Assembly: GCF_036226445.1 (NCBI RefSeq)
Contig: NZ_CP108475.1
Coordinates: 1-64,000, forward strand
Direction of reading: 5' to 3'
From: Streptomyces sp. NBC_01255
Lineage (GTDB): Bacteria > Actinomycetota > Actinomycetes > Streptomycetales > Streptomycetaceae
DNA length: 64,000 nucleotides
Part shown: positions 8,361-17,000 of the stretch, in pieces
Layout: every line of letters begins with the position of its first letter
Position numbering within the stretch: position 1 is the stretch's first letter
Position numbers and translations under genes: made by a program
The notes under the pieces: generated by a model
What the model was told of the DNA's origin: nothing
The model's database searches: none
What the model saw: only the letters and a program-made list of their open reading frames with translations

Positions 8361-9361
8361 CCGGGCCGACGTCGACGTCGCACACCGTGTGGCACGTCCG
8401 GTGCCGGCCGGACACCTCCCCGCATGGCCACCGGCACGTCCTGGACCTCCTCACAGGGTTCACCCCACTCGTCCAACCCCTCCCGCCTACGGCAGCGCTC
8501 GCGCAGGTCAAGGGCTCGCTCAAGCTGTTCGGCGTGGACGCGGGAGCGCTGGCCCAACAGTTCCGGGTCAGAGCCCTGCTCCAGGTCGGCGTCGACACCC
8601 ACATCGGTGTCGCCGACACCTGGGCGACCGCCGCGACCGCCTCCGCGCGCGTCGGCCGCTCCGGAGTGCTGCACCTGCCCGACCACCGCGCCGTCGAGGC
8701 GTTCCTCGGCCCGCTCCCGATCCAGGCCCTGCACGGCATCGGCCCCGCCCAGGCCCAGCAGCTCCATGCCTACGGGCTGCACTCGATCGCCGCGCTCGCC
8801 TCGATGGACGAGACCGTGGCATGCCGGATCCTCGGCGGCAAAGCGGGCCGGACCCTGCGCGACCGCGCCCGCGGGATCGACCCCCGCGCCGTCGCCGTCG
8901 AGCGCATGCCCGAGTCGACCAGCACGTCGTTCTCCTTCGACCGGGACATGTACGACCCGGTCATCGTCCGCGCCGCCCTCCTGGACCTGACGGTCACCCT
9001 CGCCGGCCGGATCCGCGGCCGCGGCCAGATCGCCCGCGGCCTCACCCTCGCCGTACGGATGGCCGGCGGCGCCACCGCCCAGCGCACCCGACGCCTGCCC
9101 CAGCCCTCCGCCCACACCGAAGACCTCCGCACCACCGTGCTCCGCCTGTTGGACGCGATGGCCTTCCAACGTGCCCGGATCCGCCGCCTCACCCTCATCG
9201 CCGAAGACCTCCGCCCGGCCGACGAAGGCCCCGGCACCCAGCTCTCCCTCGACCACGCCCGCGAGATGCGCCTACGGCTGGAGCCGGTCATCGACCGCAT
9301 CAACCAGCGGTACGGACGGCGCCTCACCGGGCCCGCCGGCGCCTACCGCCAGGCCAGCTGA
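8357..9361 (+). CDS. ImuB-like Y-family DNA polymerase homologue, probably catalytically inactive
   Basis: A 334-residue Y-family DNA polymerase homologue. The thumb helix-hairpin-helix (IQALHGIGPAQAQQLHAYGLHSIAALA, about residues 117-145) and the little-finger domain (STSFSFDRDMYDPVIVRAAL onwards) are clear. The N-terminal palm with its first catalytic aspartate is missing, and the place of the S-(I/V)-D-E motif reads LAQVKGSLKLFG, so both catalytic acidic residues are absent. That is the state of ImuB proteins, which act as clamp-binding adaptors for DnaE2/ImuA in SOS mutagenesis. The length is short of the 350-420 usual for active DinB. It is coupled to the upstream small gene and sits behind a LexA-like box. 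Confidence 0.8.
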   Translation: MTGPTSTSHTVWHVRCRPDTSPHGHRHVLDLLTGFTPLVQPLPPTAALAQVKGSLKLFGVDAGALAQQFRVRALLQVGVDTHIGVADTWATAATASARVGRSGVLHLPDHRAVEAFLGPLPIQALHGIGPAQAQQLHAYGLHSIAALASMDETVACRILGGKAGRTLRDRARGIDPRAVAVERMPESTSTSFSFDRDMYDPVIVRAALLDLTVTLAGRIRGRGQIARGLTLAVRMAGGATAQRTRRLPQPSAHTEDLRTTVLRLLDAMAFQRARIRRLTLIAEDLRPADEGPGTQLSLDHAREMRLRLEPVIDRINQRYGRRLTGPAGAYRQAS

Positions 9362-9624
9362 CCCACTACCGCCGGTCTACTCCGGCAGGTGACCGGGTGC
9401 CGGACCCTGGAGACGGCTGCGTGTCCCCGAAGCAGCAGGGTCTCAAGCGCGCTGCGCTTGCGCTGCCAGGACGGGGCTGCGGCCGCAGACGGCCATCGCG
9501 GGCGAGGGCTGGAGGGGCCGTCGCCGTACGGCCGGTTCGCAACGGTGCCCGCCGCCCGCCCCGTGCGAACGGCGGGGACCGAGGCACTGCGTCTGCCCCG
9601 GTCCCGCCGACGGGGGGGGTGGGC

Positions 9625-9828
9625 TCAGGCGAGGTTGATGTTCTCCGCCTGGGGGCCCTTCTGGCCCTGGGTGACGTCGAACGTCACGGCCCGGCCCTCC
9701 TGGAGCTCACGGAAGCCCGTCGAGTTGATCGCCGAGTAGTGAGCGAAGACGTCCGGGCCGCCGCCGTCCTGGGCGATGAAGCCGAAGCCCTTCTCCGCGT
9801 TGAACCACTTCACAGTTCCCGTAGCCAT
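9625..9828 (-). CDS. Cold-shock protein (CspA family)
   Basis: A 67-residue single OB-fold RNA/DNA chaperone. Both ribonucleoprotein motifs are intact (KGFGFI and VFAHYSAI), and the start [17 protein letters not shown] and end [10 protein letters not shown] are canonical. GGAAGG lies 9 bases before ATG 9828. A GC hairpin (9858-9863/9867-9872) lies in the leader about 30 bases upstream and may contribute to temperature control, as in other csp mRNAs. It is monocistronic. Confidence 0.95.
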   Translation of the reverse strand: MATGTVKWFNAEKGFGFIAQDGGGPDVFAHYSAINSTGFRELQEGRAVTFDVTQGQKGPQAENINLA

Positions 9829-9913
9829 GTCTCATGCCTTCCAGTCGATGAACACCGCCCACACGGTGTGGGAGGCGGAGGTGATCGCCCTGGTCCCTGC
9901 GGCACAGCACAGC

Positions 9914-9939
9914 AAAAAAACCCACGCCGAAGGCATGGG
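9914..9939 (-). terminator. Rho-independent terminator on the minus strand
   Basis: Read on the minus strand, an 8-bp stem (9932-9939 with 9921-9928, one G-T pair) with a 3-base loop is followed by seven T residues (9914-9920). It lies downstream of the minus-strand gene at 10040-10429 and insulates the cold-shock gene. Confidence 0.85.
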
Positions 9940-10039
9940 CAAAGGGGAAGATCCGAACCACGACAGCTAACCGGGACGTTACACGCACGCACCCACTGTG
10001 ACCACCGGAAACACCTCATGTCTCAGGGGCAGATGACCG

Positions 10040-10429
10040 TCAGGACGTGAGAGGTACGGCGCGGGCCAGAGGTTCGAGGTCGCCGTAGAAGGCGGCGTGC
10101 AGGGCGGCGGCCAGTTCCCGGGCCCGTCCCTCGCCGTCCACGTCGTACAGAACGACGTAGACGGGGTCGGCGAAGGAGTCGGGGCGGATCTGCCGGGAGT
10201 CGATCAGGTGGCTGACGGCGTCGCGGACGGCGTCGTGCACCGTGGTGTCGAGGGTGAGCTGCGGTGCGGTGATCGCGTCGGCCTTCACCGTCCACCGCGG
10301 GCCCTGGCGCTCGATGGCGACGAACACGACCCGCTGCTCTTTGGCCGCCCTGTACGCGGTGGTGAAGGCATCCATGCCCGTCGCGTCCGGGATCCGGTCG
10401 GCGGGGCAGGGGACCGGCAGCGGCTGCAT
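10040..10429 (-). CDS. Conserved hypothetical protein, intact paralogue of the 6.2-kb fragment
   Basis: A 129-residue soluble protein with no family I recognise. Visible features are an N-terminal MDAFTTAYRAAKEQRVVFVAIERQ strand-helix unit, a central VHDAVRDAVSHLIDSRQIRPDS helix, and a strand VYVVLYDVD. ATG 10429 is chosen because GAGG lies about 9 bases upstream; an upstream GTG (10453) and ATG (10438) have no properly spaced site. A strong terminator follows at 9914-9939. The central motif recurs in the broken copy at 6215-6316, so it is a mobile or duplicated left-arm gene family. Confidence 0.65.
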   Translation of the reverse strand: MQPLPVPCPADRIPDATGMDAFTTAYRAAKEQRVVFVAIERQGPRWTVKADAITAPQLTLDTTVHDAVRDAVSHLIDSRQIRPDSFADPVYVVLYDVDGEGRARELAAALHAAFYGDLEPLARAVPLTS

Positions 10430-10560
10430 GAGCAGCATCCTCGCAGGAGACACAAGGCGCTTCGCGTTGACGCAGAGCGTGTCCTTGCGCGCCGGTGGGG
10501 TGTTGGTCTCTGTGACACATGCGCTGGTCCGGACGCCCCACGTCGGGACCGGGTGAGGTC

Positions 10561-10667
10561 CGCGGCCCCGCTTCCGCGCTCTGGCAACGGGGCCGCGTCA
10601 ACGGCCCGTCGGCTTCCCCTTCCCGGACCGTACCGCCGAAAGCCCTGGTCTCCCTCGGAACCAGGGC
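10561..10667. terminator. Two hairpins in the gene-free stretch
   Basis: A perfect 10-bp inverted repeat CGCGGCCCCG/CGGGGCCGCG (10561-10570/10588-10597) and an 8-bp one GCCCTGGT/ACCAGGGC (10642-10649/10660-10667) resemble terminators, but no intact gene is clearly served by them. Confidence 0.4.
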
Positions 10668-11353
10668 CTTCGTGCTGCCGGGCACCGTTCAGCACGCCCT
10701 GAACCGATGGGGGGACTGCCGGACCGGTGGGCCCAACCACGGTGTACCGGCCCGGCAGCCCCGAACCGCAAACGCCGGAGAGCGCCTGCGGTTCCTCGCG
10801 GGTGCGGTGCCGGGTGGGGCCGTGCCCGCACCGCACGGTCAGCGTCCGGGCCAGGGGGAACGGCAGGCGAGGAGGGTCCACTCCTCATCCGGGCGGCCGG
10901 GCACAAGACGGCCATCGGTCTCCCACCGCCGGGCCAGCTCGCTGAAGATCGGCTCCAGGCCGGAACAGAGAACCCTTTCCTCGCTCCCCCGCTGGACACC
11001 GATGACGGGGGTGGGCCGCATCGTCGCGGACGTCATGGTCATAACGGGCTCAACGCCACCCGGCACGGCGGGGTCACCCGCCACGACGGACGGACTCGCT
11101 GAGGCCAATGCCCATCACGTCATCAGAGGTGGACTGGCGCCCTTCGGGGACACGACTTCAACGACCCGGGGCTTCCCACCGGCACAGGGTCGAAGAACAT
11201 CTGGCGGCACCGCTCCGGGTTCGTCTGCCCGGGCGGCCGGGCTGTGCGCTTCGGCGGCGGGCAGGGGGAGCCGGTCACCACCAGGGCGCCGTCACCGTCC
11301 CGCCGGGCAGCGCGGAGGGCCAGCCCCGGTGAGGAGTAGAGCAGCTGGCCTTT
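10668..11353. other. Largely non-coding, decayed left-arm DNA
   Basis: Only weak fragments are visible, the best being the minus-strand frame at 10839-11042. Third-position GC bias is not held in any single frame for long, which is typical of decaying genes in Streptomyces arms. Confidence 0.4.
10839..11042 (-). CDS. Possible small or remnant gene
   Basis: The C-terminal part, IFSELARRWETDGRLVPG followed by RPDEEWTLLACRSPW, reads like a genuine amphipathic helix and loop of a small Streptomyces protein, but the N-terminus is poor and no ribosome site precedes any of the possible ATG codons (11042, 11036, 11021). It may be the surviving end of a longer gene. Confidence 0.3.
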   Translation of the reverse strand: MTMTSATMRPTPVIGVQRGSEERVLCSGLEPIFSELARRWETDGRLVPGRPDEEWTLLACRSPWPGR

Positions 11354-11587
11354 ATGCCGTCGCATCATCACGGCACAGCACCGATGCGCTGGTACGCCAG
11401 CTCGAGGCCAGACTCGTCCGCAGCCCCCGACGCACTCATCCGCCTGTGCGGAGCCGACCCTGACCGCTGGCAGGCCGTCACCGAAGCCCTGTCCCAGCCA
11501 GAACAGCCACTCGGCACATTCGGCGACTTCCTCGACCACATCGCCGCAACCCATCCCTCAGTCAGTTCGAGGACTGGCGCACCGTAA
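11354..11587 (+). CDS. Possible small or remnant gene
   Basis: A 77-residue frame whose middle, DALIRLCGADPDRWQAVTEA, then TFGDFLDHIAATHP, has plausible helix composition. The start is uncertain (11354 or 11384) and no good ribosome site is seen. It may be the end of a degraded gene. Confidence 0.3.
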   Translation: MPSHHHGTAPMRWYASSRPDSSAAPDALIRLCGADPDRWQAVTEALSQPEQPLGTFGDFLDHIAATHPSVSSRTGAP

Positions 11588-11647
11588 GCGGCCGGCATGC
11601 GGGGCCGCCCGGCCGGCCTGATGCTCCCGCCGCGCGGCCCCGTCCGC

Positions 11648-12709
11648 TCAGGTCCTCGACGGCACCGGCGGGTGAATGGTCTTGGGCTGCCGGGACCCGC
11701 GCCGGCCGTCGGTGAGCGCTCCGAGCAGCTCGGCCGGCTCGGGCTGCTGGTTCTCGCTCAGGTATCGGATGCCATCGCCCTCGGGCGGGGTGCCGGATTC
11801 CTTGCCGACCGGGTGGCGCCGGCTGATGGCGGTTCGCCAGCCGTAGCGCTCGTCCCACACGAGAGCTGGGGTCCGGGGGCTGCTCAGCAGGATGACCGCG
11901 GCAAGCACGTCGTCTTCCAGACGCTGGACCCGAACGTCCTGCTGCTCGGCCTGGTCGGCGCTTACGAGGGCGTTGACGACGCGCTGGAGGTACGGCTGGA
12001 TCTGGCGGGCCCGCAGCTCGGTGGCGGCGCTGGCGAGGGCCGTGCGCTGCACTGCGGTCGGGCAACCGAGACGGGCAGCGGCGTCCTCGAGCGTCAGGTC
12101 CGGTTCAGTCTGCAGCAAGTCGGCGATCCGTTCTCCTCGCAACCTCGGCAGTGCGCGCGCGGCCGCGGCGTAGGACAGGCCGACACGTTCCTGGACGGTT
12201 GCAAGCGTCACCCCTGGGTCGTCGTCAAGAAGCTCGCTGACCCGGGCTGAAATCGCGTCCCGCGGGACCACGTCCCTACTGCCCTTGGGGCGTCCCTTGG
12301 GGCCCGCTCCGCTGCCGCTGGTCCTCGACTCCTTGAAGGCCTGCACGATGCCGCGAGGGCAGTGCTCCACGCCCTTGACCTTGGTCAGATGAGAGGCGAT
12401 CTGGATGTCTGCTTTGTAGGTGTCCCAGGTCTTGGGGGTGACTTTCAGCAGGGTAGCGGCTTCGTTGCGGTCGAGGAGGTCCTGGTCGTCGTCGTCCTTC
12501 GGAAGGGCGGGGACGGGGCGGCCGCCCAGGTAGGCCGCGGTCTGCGCTCTGTCCCAAAGCTTCGAGCGCGCGCCCTCTGAGCTGATCAGGGGCGGGAAGT
12601 CCTCGGCAGTGTAGGGCTGCTTGTTACGGAAGGTGCCGACGCTGATGCCCATGGCTGCGGCGAGCTCGTCGCTGTTCTGGGCGTACCTTCGGCGTCCGGC
12701 GCGGATCAT
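11648..12709 (-). CDS. HTH DNA-binding protein, possibly DUF6292-type
   Basis: A 353-residue protein with repeated helix-turn-helix-like units: SDELAAAMGISVGTFRN near the N-terminus, NEAATLLKVTPKTWDTYKAD around residues 80-95, VTLATVQERVGLSYAAAARAL near 165, and LTLEDAAARLGCPTAVQRTAL near 200. The C-terminal segment ALVWDERYGWRTA recalls DUF6292 proteins. ATG 12709 is chosen because AGAGGA lies about 6 bases upstream; a GTG 24 bases earlier is weaker. Its upstream region (12749-12781) shares a 33-bp element with the gene at 14049-18092, so the two are likely co-regulated. It could be a plasmid replication or copy-control regulator; that role is not shown. Confidence 0.65.
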   Translation of the reverse strand: MIRAGRRRYAQNSDELAAAMGISVGTFRNKQPYTAEDFPPLISSEGARSKLWDRAQTAAYLGGRPVPALPKDDDDQDLLDRNEAATLLKVTPKTWDTYKADIQIASHLTKVKGVEHCPRGIVQAFKESRTSGSGAGPKGRPKGSRDVVPRDAISARVSELLDDDPGVTLATVQERVGLSYAAAARALPRLRGERIADLLQTEPDLTLEDAAARLGCPTAVQRTALASAATELRARQIQPYLQRVVNALVSADQAEQQDVRVQRLEDDVLAAVILLSSPRTPALVWDERYGWRTAISRRHPVGKESGTPPEGDGIRYLSENQQPEPAELLGALTDGRRGSRQPKTIHPPVPSRT

Positions 12710-13029
12710 GGTCTTCCTCTGTTCGGCTGGCACAGCGCCGACATTCCTCAGCGAAAGAAATCTACCGGACTTTCGTCATCGCGAGCAAGAAGGTGCCGGT
12801 TGCGCCACTACACTCGAAGGGCGATGCAGTCCGCGCAGGTCTAACTTCCTGAGTGGTGTGTGTCTTCGGTTGGCCGGCGTCCTTGCCACCCGCTTCGGCG
12901 GAATGGGCGCCGGCCGCTTTCGTTTGCTGGCTGGCCTCTGGACCATGAATGCCCGCCGCCCCAACCCAGCCCGGCCAGGGTGGCTTCGCCCCAGCAGGTC
13001 GTCCCTCGTCGCCAGACCAGCGCCCTCGT
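12710..13029. other. Intergenic region with shared promoter/operator element
   Basis: It holds the 33-bp element at 12749-12781 (separate entry). The remainder, 12782-13029, shows no gene or strong repeat. Confidence 0.4.
12749..12781 (-). promoter_or_regulatory. 33-bp element shared with 18154-18186
   Basis: Aligned without gaps, this segment and 18154-18186 agree at 26 of 33 positions. On the minus strand both include a -10-like hexamer, TAGATT here and TATATT at the other site. It starts 40 bases before the start at 12709. An imperfect dyad CGAAAG/CTTTCG (12752-12757/12770-12775) lies inside it. It is probably a promoter with overlapping operator. Confidence 0.55.
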
Positions 13030-13890
13030 TCAGCCGTCTCTGTGCTGGCCGAGGATCTCAGTGAGCCGAATTCGCTGCTGCTCCTCGTCGGCCATGACCT
13101 GGGCGAGAATCTCCCGGTCCAAGTACGGGTCGACGGCGTCCAGGACCAGCCGCTTGAGTTCGGCCGGTTCAAGCGCCTCGACCTCCCACTGGACGGGGCG
13201 GTCGATGTCGAAGCCATAGCGACGGGCGAACTGCGGCCAGCGAGGATCGTTCCTCTTCCCTTCGGCCGGCGGCAGGTCGTATTCGCGGATCTGTCCGTCC
13301 GTCAGCAGGACCCGCTCCACCCGCTCCCAGCAGGCGGTGCGTTCCACCCAGTCACGTTCGATGTCGGAGCCGCTGGCGTCGAAGTCGCCGAGGTAAAGCA
13401 GTACGGCCGGACGGGGGTCGCTACGCACACGTTCGCGGACGACGTCGGCATAGGACTGGCTGCCGAATCCACGCACCACGAGGACCGGGATGCCGTACTC
13501 GGCCAGCCATCTGGTCAGCAGCTGCCGGAGCGTGTCCTTCTCAGCCGCCATGTACAGCGCCCACTGCTGACCGCGGGTGCGGTCGAGACGGAACCACTGC
13601 GGCATGTCCGCCTCGAACGCGGCGGCATCGGGCCATGAGGGCGGAACGTGGACTTCGCGGATCGTGTCGATCAGGTCCGGGAAGCGCCCGTCGCGGCGGG
13701 CCTGAGCGAGCTGGGAGGAGAGCCTGCGGTAGGTGGGAGCGGTGTTCGGCAGGAGCCCTGCGGAGACAAGCCGGTACATGACCTGCCGTACGGTCACCCC
13801 GTCGTCGTAACTGTCGACGATGTCGCGTGCCCGGTCGATGATGCCCTGCCACTTGATGCGCGCATTCATCCGGTACATGTACCAGTTCAT
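13030..13890 (-). CDS. Spo11/TopVI-A-like TOPRIM-domain protein
   Basis: A 286-residue protein. Residues ~25-75 form a winged-helix unit (VTVRQVMYRLVSAGLLPN, TYRRLSSQLAQARRDGRF) in which the MYRL tyrosine lies where Spo11 and topoisomerase VI subunit A carry the catalytic tyrosine. A TOPRIM domain follows: acidic AAEKDTLRQLL, GFGSQSYADVV and YLGDFDASGSDIERD with the DxD-type pair. No TopVI-B-like ATPase gene is adjacent. The start is uncertain: ATG 13890, 13878 and 13869 are in frame, none with a clear ribosome site, and a 12-bp palindrome covers the second. Possible roles are plasmid replication or recombination; this is inference. Confidence 0.75.
   Translation of the reverse strand: MNWYMYRMNARIKWQGIIDRARDIVDSYDDGVTVRQVMYRLVSAGLLPNTAPTYRRLSSQLAQARRDGRFPDLIDTIREVHVPPSWPDAAAFEADMPQWFRLDRTRGQQWALYMAAEKDTLRQLLTRWLAEYGIPVLVVRGFGSQSYADVVRERVRSDPRPAVLLYLGDFDASGSDIERDWVERTACWERVERVLLTDGQIREYDLPPAEGKRNDPRWPQFARRYGFDIDRPVQWEVEALEPAELKRLVLDAVDPYLDREILAQVMADEEQQRIRLTEILGQHRDG
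13872..13883. repeat. GGTACATGTACC palindrome, copy 1
   Basis: A perfect 12-bp palindrome overlapping the start region of the TOPRIM gene. It is read there in the W-Y-M-Y frame, unlike the other two copies. Confidence 0.7.
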
Positions 13891-14004
13891 GCTTCGCTGG
13901 GGTCAACTCCATTTCGAAACGTGCTGGTCACCACCTGCTGGTGGTGTCACCCTGGGGCTCCTGCGGCTCCAACTTTCGCGGCCGCTCGCCTATGCCACGG
14001 GCCG

Positions 14005-14032
14005 AGCCGCTCGGCCTGCAGGCCGAGCGGCT
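14005..14032. terminator. 28-bp perfect palindrome downstream of the 1347-residue protein gene
   Basis: A perfect 28-bp palindrome centred on TGCA at 14017-14020 starts 16 bases past the stop codon of the minus-strand gene at 14049. It would form a long GC-rich hairpin. A second small hairpin CACCACC/GGTGGTG lies at about 13933-13950. There is no T-run. Confidence 0.6.
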
Positions 14033-14048
14033 GGTCACTCTGGGGCCA

Positions 14049-17000
14049 TCAGCCAGCAATCAGTACCGGTTGGCGGAGCGCCATGCCCTGGCGCTGGCTG
14101 CCCCGCCCAGCGGCGTGGAGGCGCAGGGCCGTCAGAGCGGTGCTTGCCAGATCGGTCCTGGCGACGCGCTCGACTCCGTCGGAACTGTGATGACGCACGC
14201 GCCACACCACTCCGGTCGGGGTCGCCTGCCAGGTGAATTCGTAGCGGCGCCCCTCCCTACTGGTGACCTCCCACCATCCGCGCTGGATGGGGGTGATGCG
14301 CTCACCCGGCTCTACCTCGGGCGTCCGCGGGTTCGCCCCGTGGTGCGCGTCTACCCATGCAAGGTAGGCCGGCGTCGGGGCGACCGGTGCGCGCAGGGTG
14401 TCTCCCCGCGTCCCATGGGCCGCCCACGGGCCGCTCACGATCCAGCCTTGCTTCTCCACCGCCGCAGCAAGCATGTCCCGTCGGACAGACGACGCAGTGG
14501 GGTGGCCCGTGCCGAGGGTGCGTGGCCGCCAGCGGGGGTCATCGTGCGTGGTTGTGCACGTCCCGCATACGAAGCCCAGCACCGCGCTTCCCGTGATCGG
14601 CGAGACGTAGAGTTCCGCGGCCACGGGACGGTGCCTCTCCTCATCCCTACGGGCAACGGCTCGGCGCCCTTCCTCCGTCAGTTGCACGGGAGCCTGCCGC
14701 CGCTCCCCCTGCATCCGGTACGCCACGCGCCGCTGTTGCTGCTCGGTACGGAGGCGGTGGGCTTCCAGGGCGGCGGAGCGCCGGCGGTCGGCCCGGACGA
14801 TCGCACGCACATCGTCCAGGTCGGTCCAGCCGCCCAGATCGGCGTCGGCGCCGCCGAGGTTCCGCCGCACGGTGTAGGGCAGCACCGCGTCCGGCGCGTG
14901 AACGACGTGGTACTTTACCCCTGCGCAGGTCAGTTCGACGGTCTGGCGGGTCGTGCCGGGTACGGGGGCCCACTCGGCCACATCCGGGCGAACCGCGTAG
15001 GCGTCTTGGCCGCTCAGATTCTGGGCAGGTCGGGCATGCGGGGTCTCAACTCCGGGCACGGCGCCGCCCTCGCCGTCCCAGGTGTCGACGGCCTCCGGGA
15101 TGCTCACGACGTCGGGGAGCTTCCGGACTTCGTCGACGGCCAAAGCGGTACATGTACCGGTTTCCGGAGAGAGAGCAATTCGGGCGGGTGCAGTCGCCCG
15201 TCCGACGCCAGGCGCCACGGGCGGTTCAACGTCCAGGCAGGCGCCGCCGTCCGATTCCCACACGTCGGCGCTGCACGGGTCGGAGACTCCCTCCGGTGCC
15301 GGTGCGCTGACCTGCTTCGGTGCGGTAGCCGTTGCGATGCTCCCTGCCTCTGCGTTCTGGCCGATGGTGGTCAACACCCGTTCCAGGTCGGCCGGCCGGG
15401 CCAGCTGCTCACCGTTCACGTACGCGCTCGACTGGCGAACGTCGTACATCCCGTCCGTCCAGACGGCGACGATCTCACCGGCCACCGGTCCCGACTCCCG
15501 GGCAACCACGCCCGCCACACGCACAGTGACGGCGCCGGACGCGCACCGTTCCATGGCAACCGCCCATCCGTTCGCCGCTGCGGTCTCAGCCATGTAGACA
15601 GCAGCCCGCGGCATCCACACATCGGGCGCCGTCTCTACCTCTGCGCACACCCCGTCAGCGTCCAGAGCGGCAAGACCAGCCCCGCTCAGCGGCTTACCCT
15701 CCTCCGGCACCCGCGGTGCCTTCCACGGCTGCAGCAGCGGACGCGACGCACGGGCGACAGCCTGCTTGAACTCCGGCTCGCGGCCGCGCCCATGCTTGGC
15801 CTTGGTGGGGACGTCCGTCGACTTCAGCATGCGGCCGGCATCCTTCGCAGCAACCGCGCCGGCGAGCGCAGCAGCGAAGCGCGCGGCAGTCCCTGCTGCA
15901 ACGTCCTGCTCCGCAGATGGTGCGAGCGCAATGACCGTCCTACCGTCCGACGACACCCACCGGGACCGGTCATCCCCCTCAGCAGAGAACAGCCGCGCCG
16001 TCCGCTCCCGCATCGCGTCCATGTCCGCGGTCGCCCGCTCGATGTCCCGCTCCCACGATTCAGCGGTGACTCGCGCTCGGAATGCCTCATTGGCGACCTG
16101 CGCCGCCACTGCACGCTCCCGCGCGAGCGACTTCCGCAGACCCTCCTCCTGATCCCACGACAGCCCGAGAGACCCACGCTCCCCGTACACCTCGGCAAGA
16201 TCATTTACGGACGTCTGCGCGTCCCACGCGAGCATTTCAGCCTGAACCTGCGCGCCCCGCGCACGCCGAACCATCTCGGTAACCGGCACTACCAGCGGAC
16301 CAGCAGCCACCGACACAGCCTCCGCAGCAGTCTCAGGTGCAGCGTCTGCGGACCGTTCGGTACATGTACCGTTTTCTTTTGCGGGGTGCTCTGCAGCGGT
16401 CGGTGTCGCAGCGGAGACCGGCGCCAGCACAGTCTCCGCCGCGTCCCCCGCAGCCTCCGCTACCGGCTCAGGCTTCATGGGCCGCGCCGTACGAGCCGCC
16501 CGCTCGTAGTCGGACAGGGTCACCATTCCGTGGAGAACGCGACCCCCGATCTCGGCCACCGACCGCTCACGGTCGAACGTCCACCGGCTTCCGTCGTGCT
16601 TCTGGGACCACATCACCGACATGACAGCATCGCTCTGCCCGCCGGCCGCGTTGTCGTGGCACCGTCCCGTTGCCTCGACTTCCCATACGCCGACGCACGT
16701 GTCGTCGTCCGTCGCGTCTGTGCCGGCACGAAGTACGACCGACCAGCCGGCACTCTCGGCCACGCGCGCGAATCGCGCTACCGCCCGGGGTGCGTCATTG
16801 GCGCGCAGCGTCCTCGTGGTCCACTGCGCGTATCGGCCGACCCACCATGAGCGGTCCGTCACTCGCACTGCCGGAGCCGACGTCTCAAGCCATGTCGGAA
16901 CCTCCTCCGCAGCGTTGGCGACCGGAGCGACCGGCATCTCGTCGTCCGGCGCGTCGACGTCCGGCTCCGCCTCGCCGAACTCCAGCTGTCCCTGGCACTC

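Noticed and set aside
13030..13890. JetD subunit of a Wadjet system
   Set aside because: The TOPRIM part is related in type, but no JetA, JetB or JetC genes are adjacent and the N-terminus is a winged helix of Spo11 kind.
13941..16850. 969-residue plus-strand frame
   Set aside because: Antisense of the 1347-residue protein gene, with composition typical of a shadow frame.
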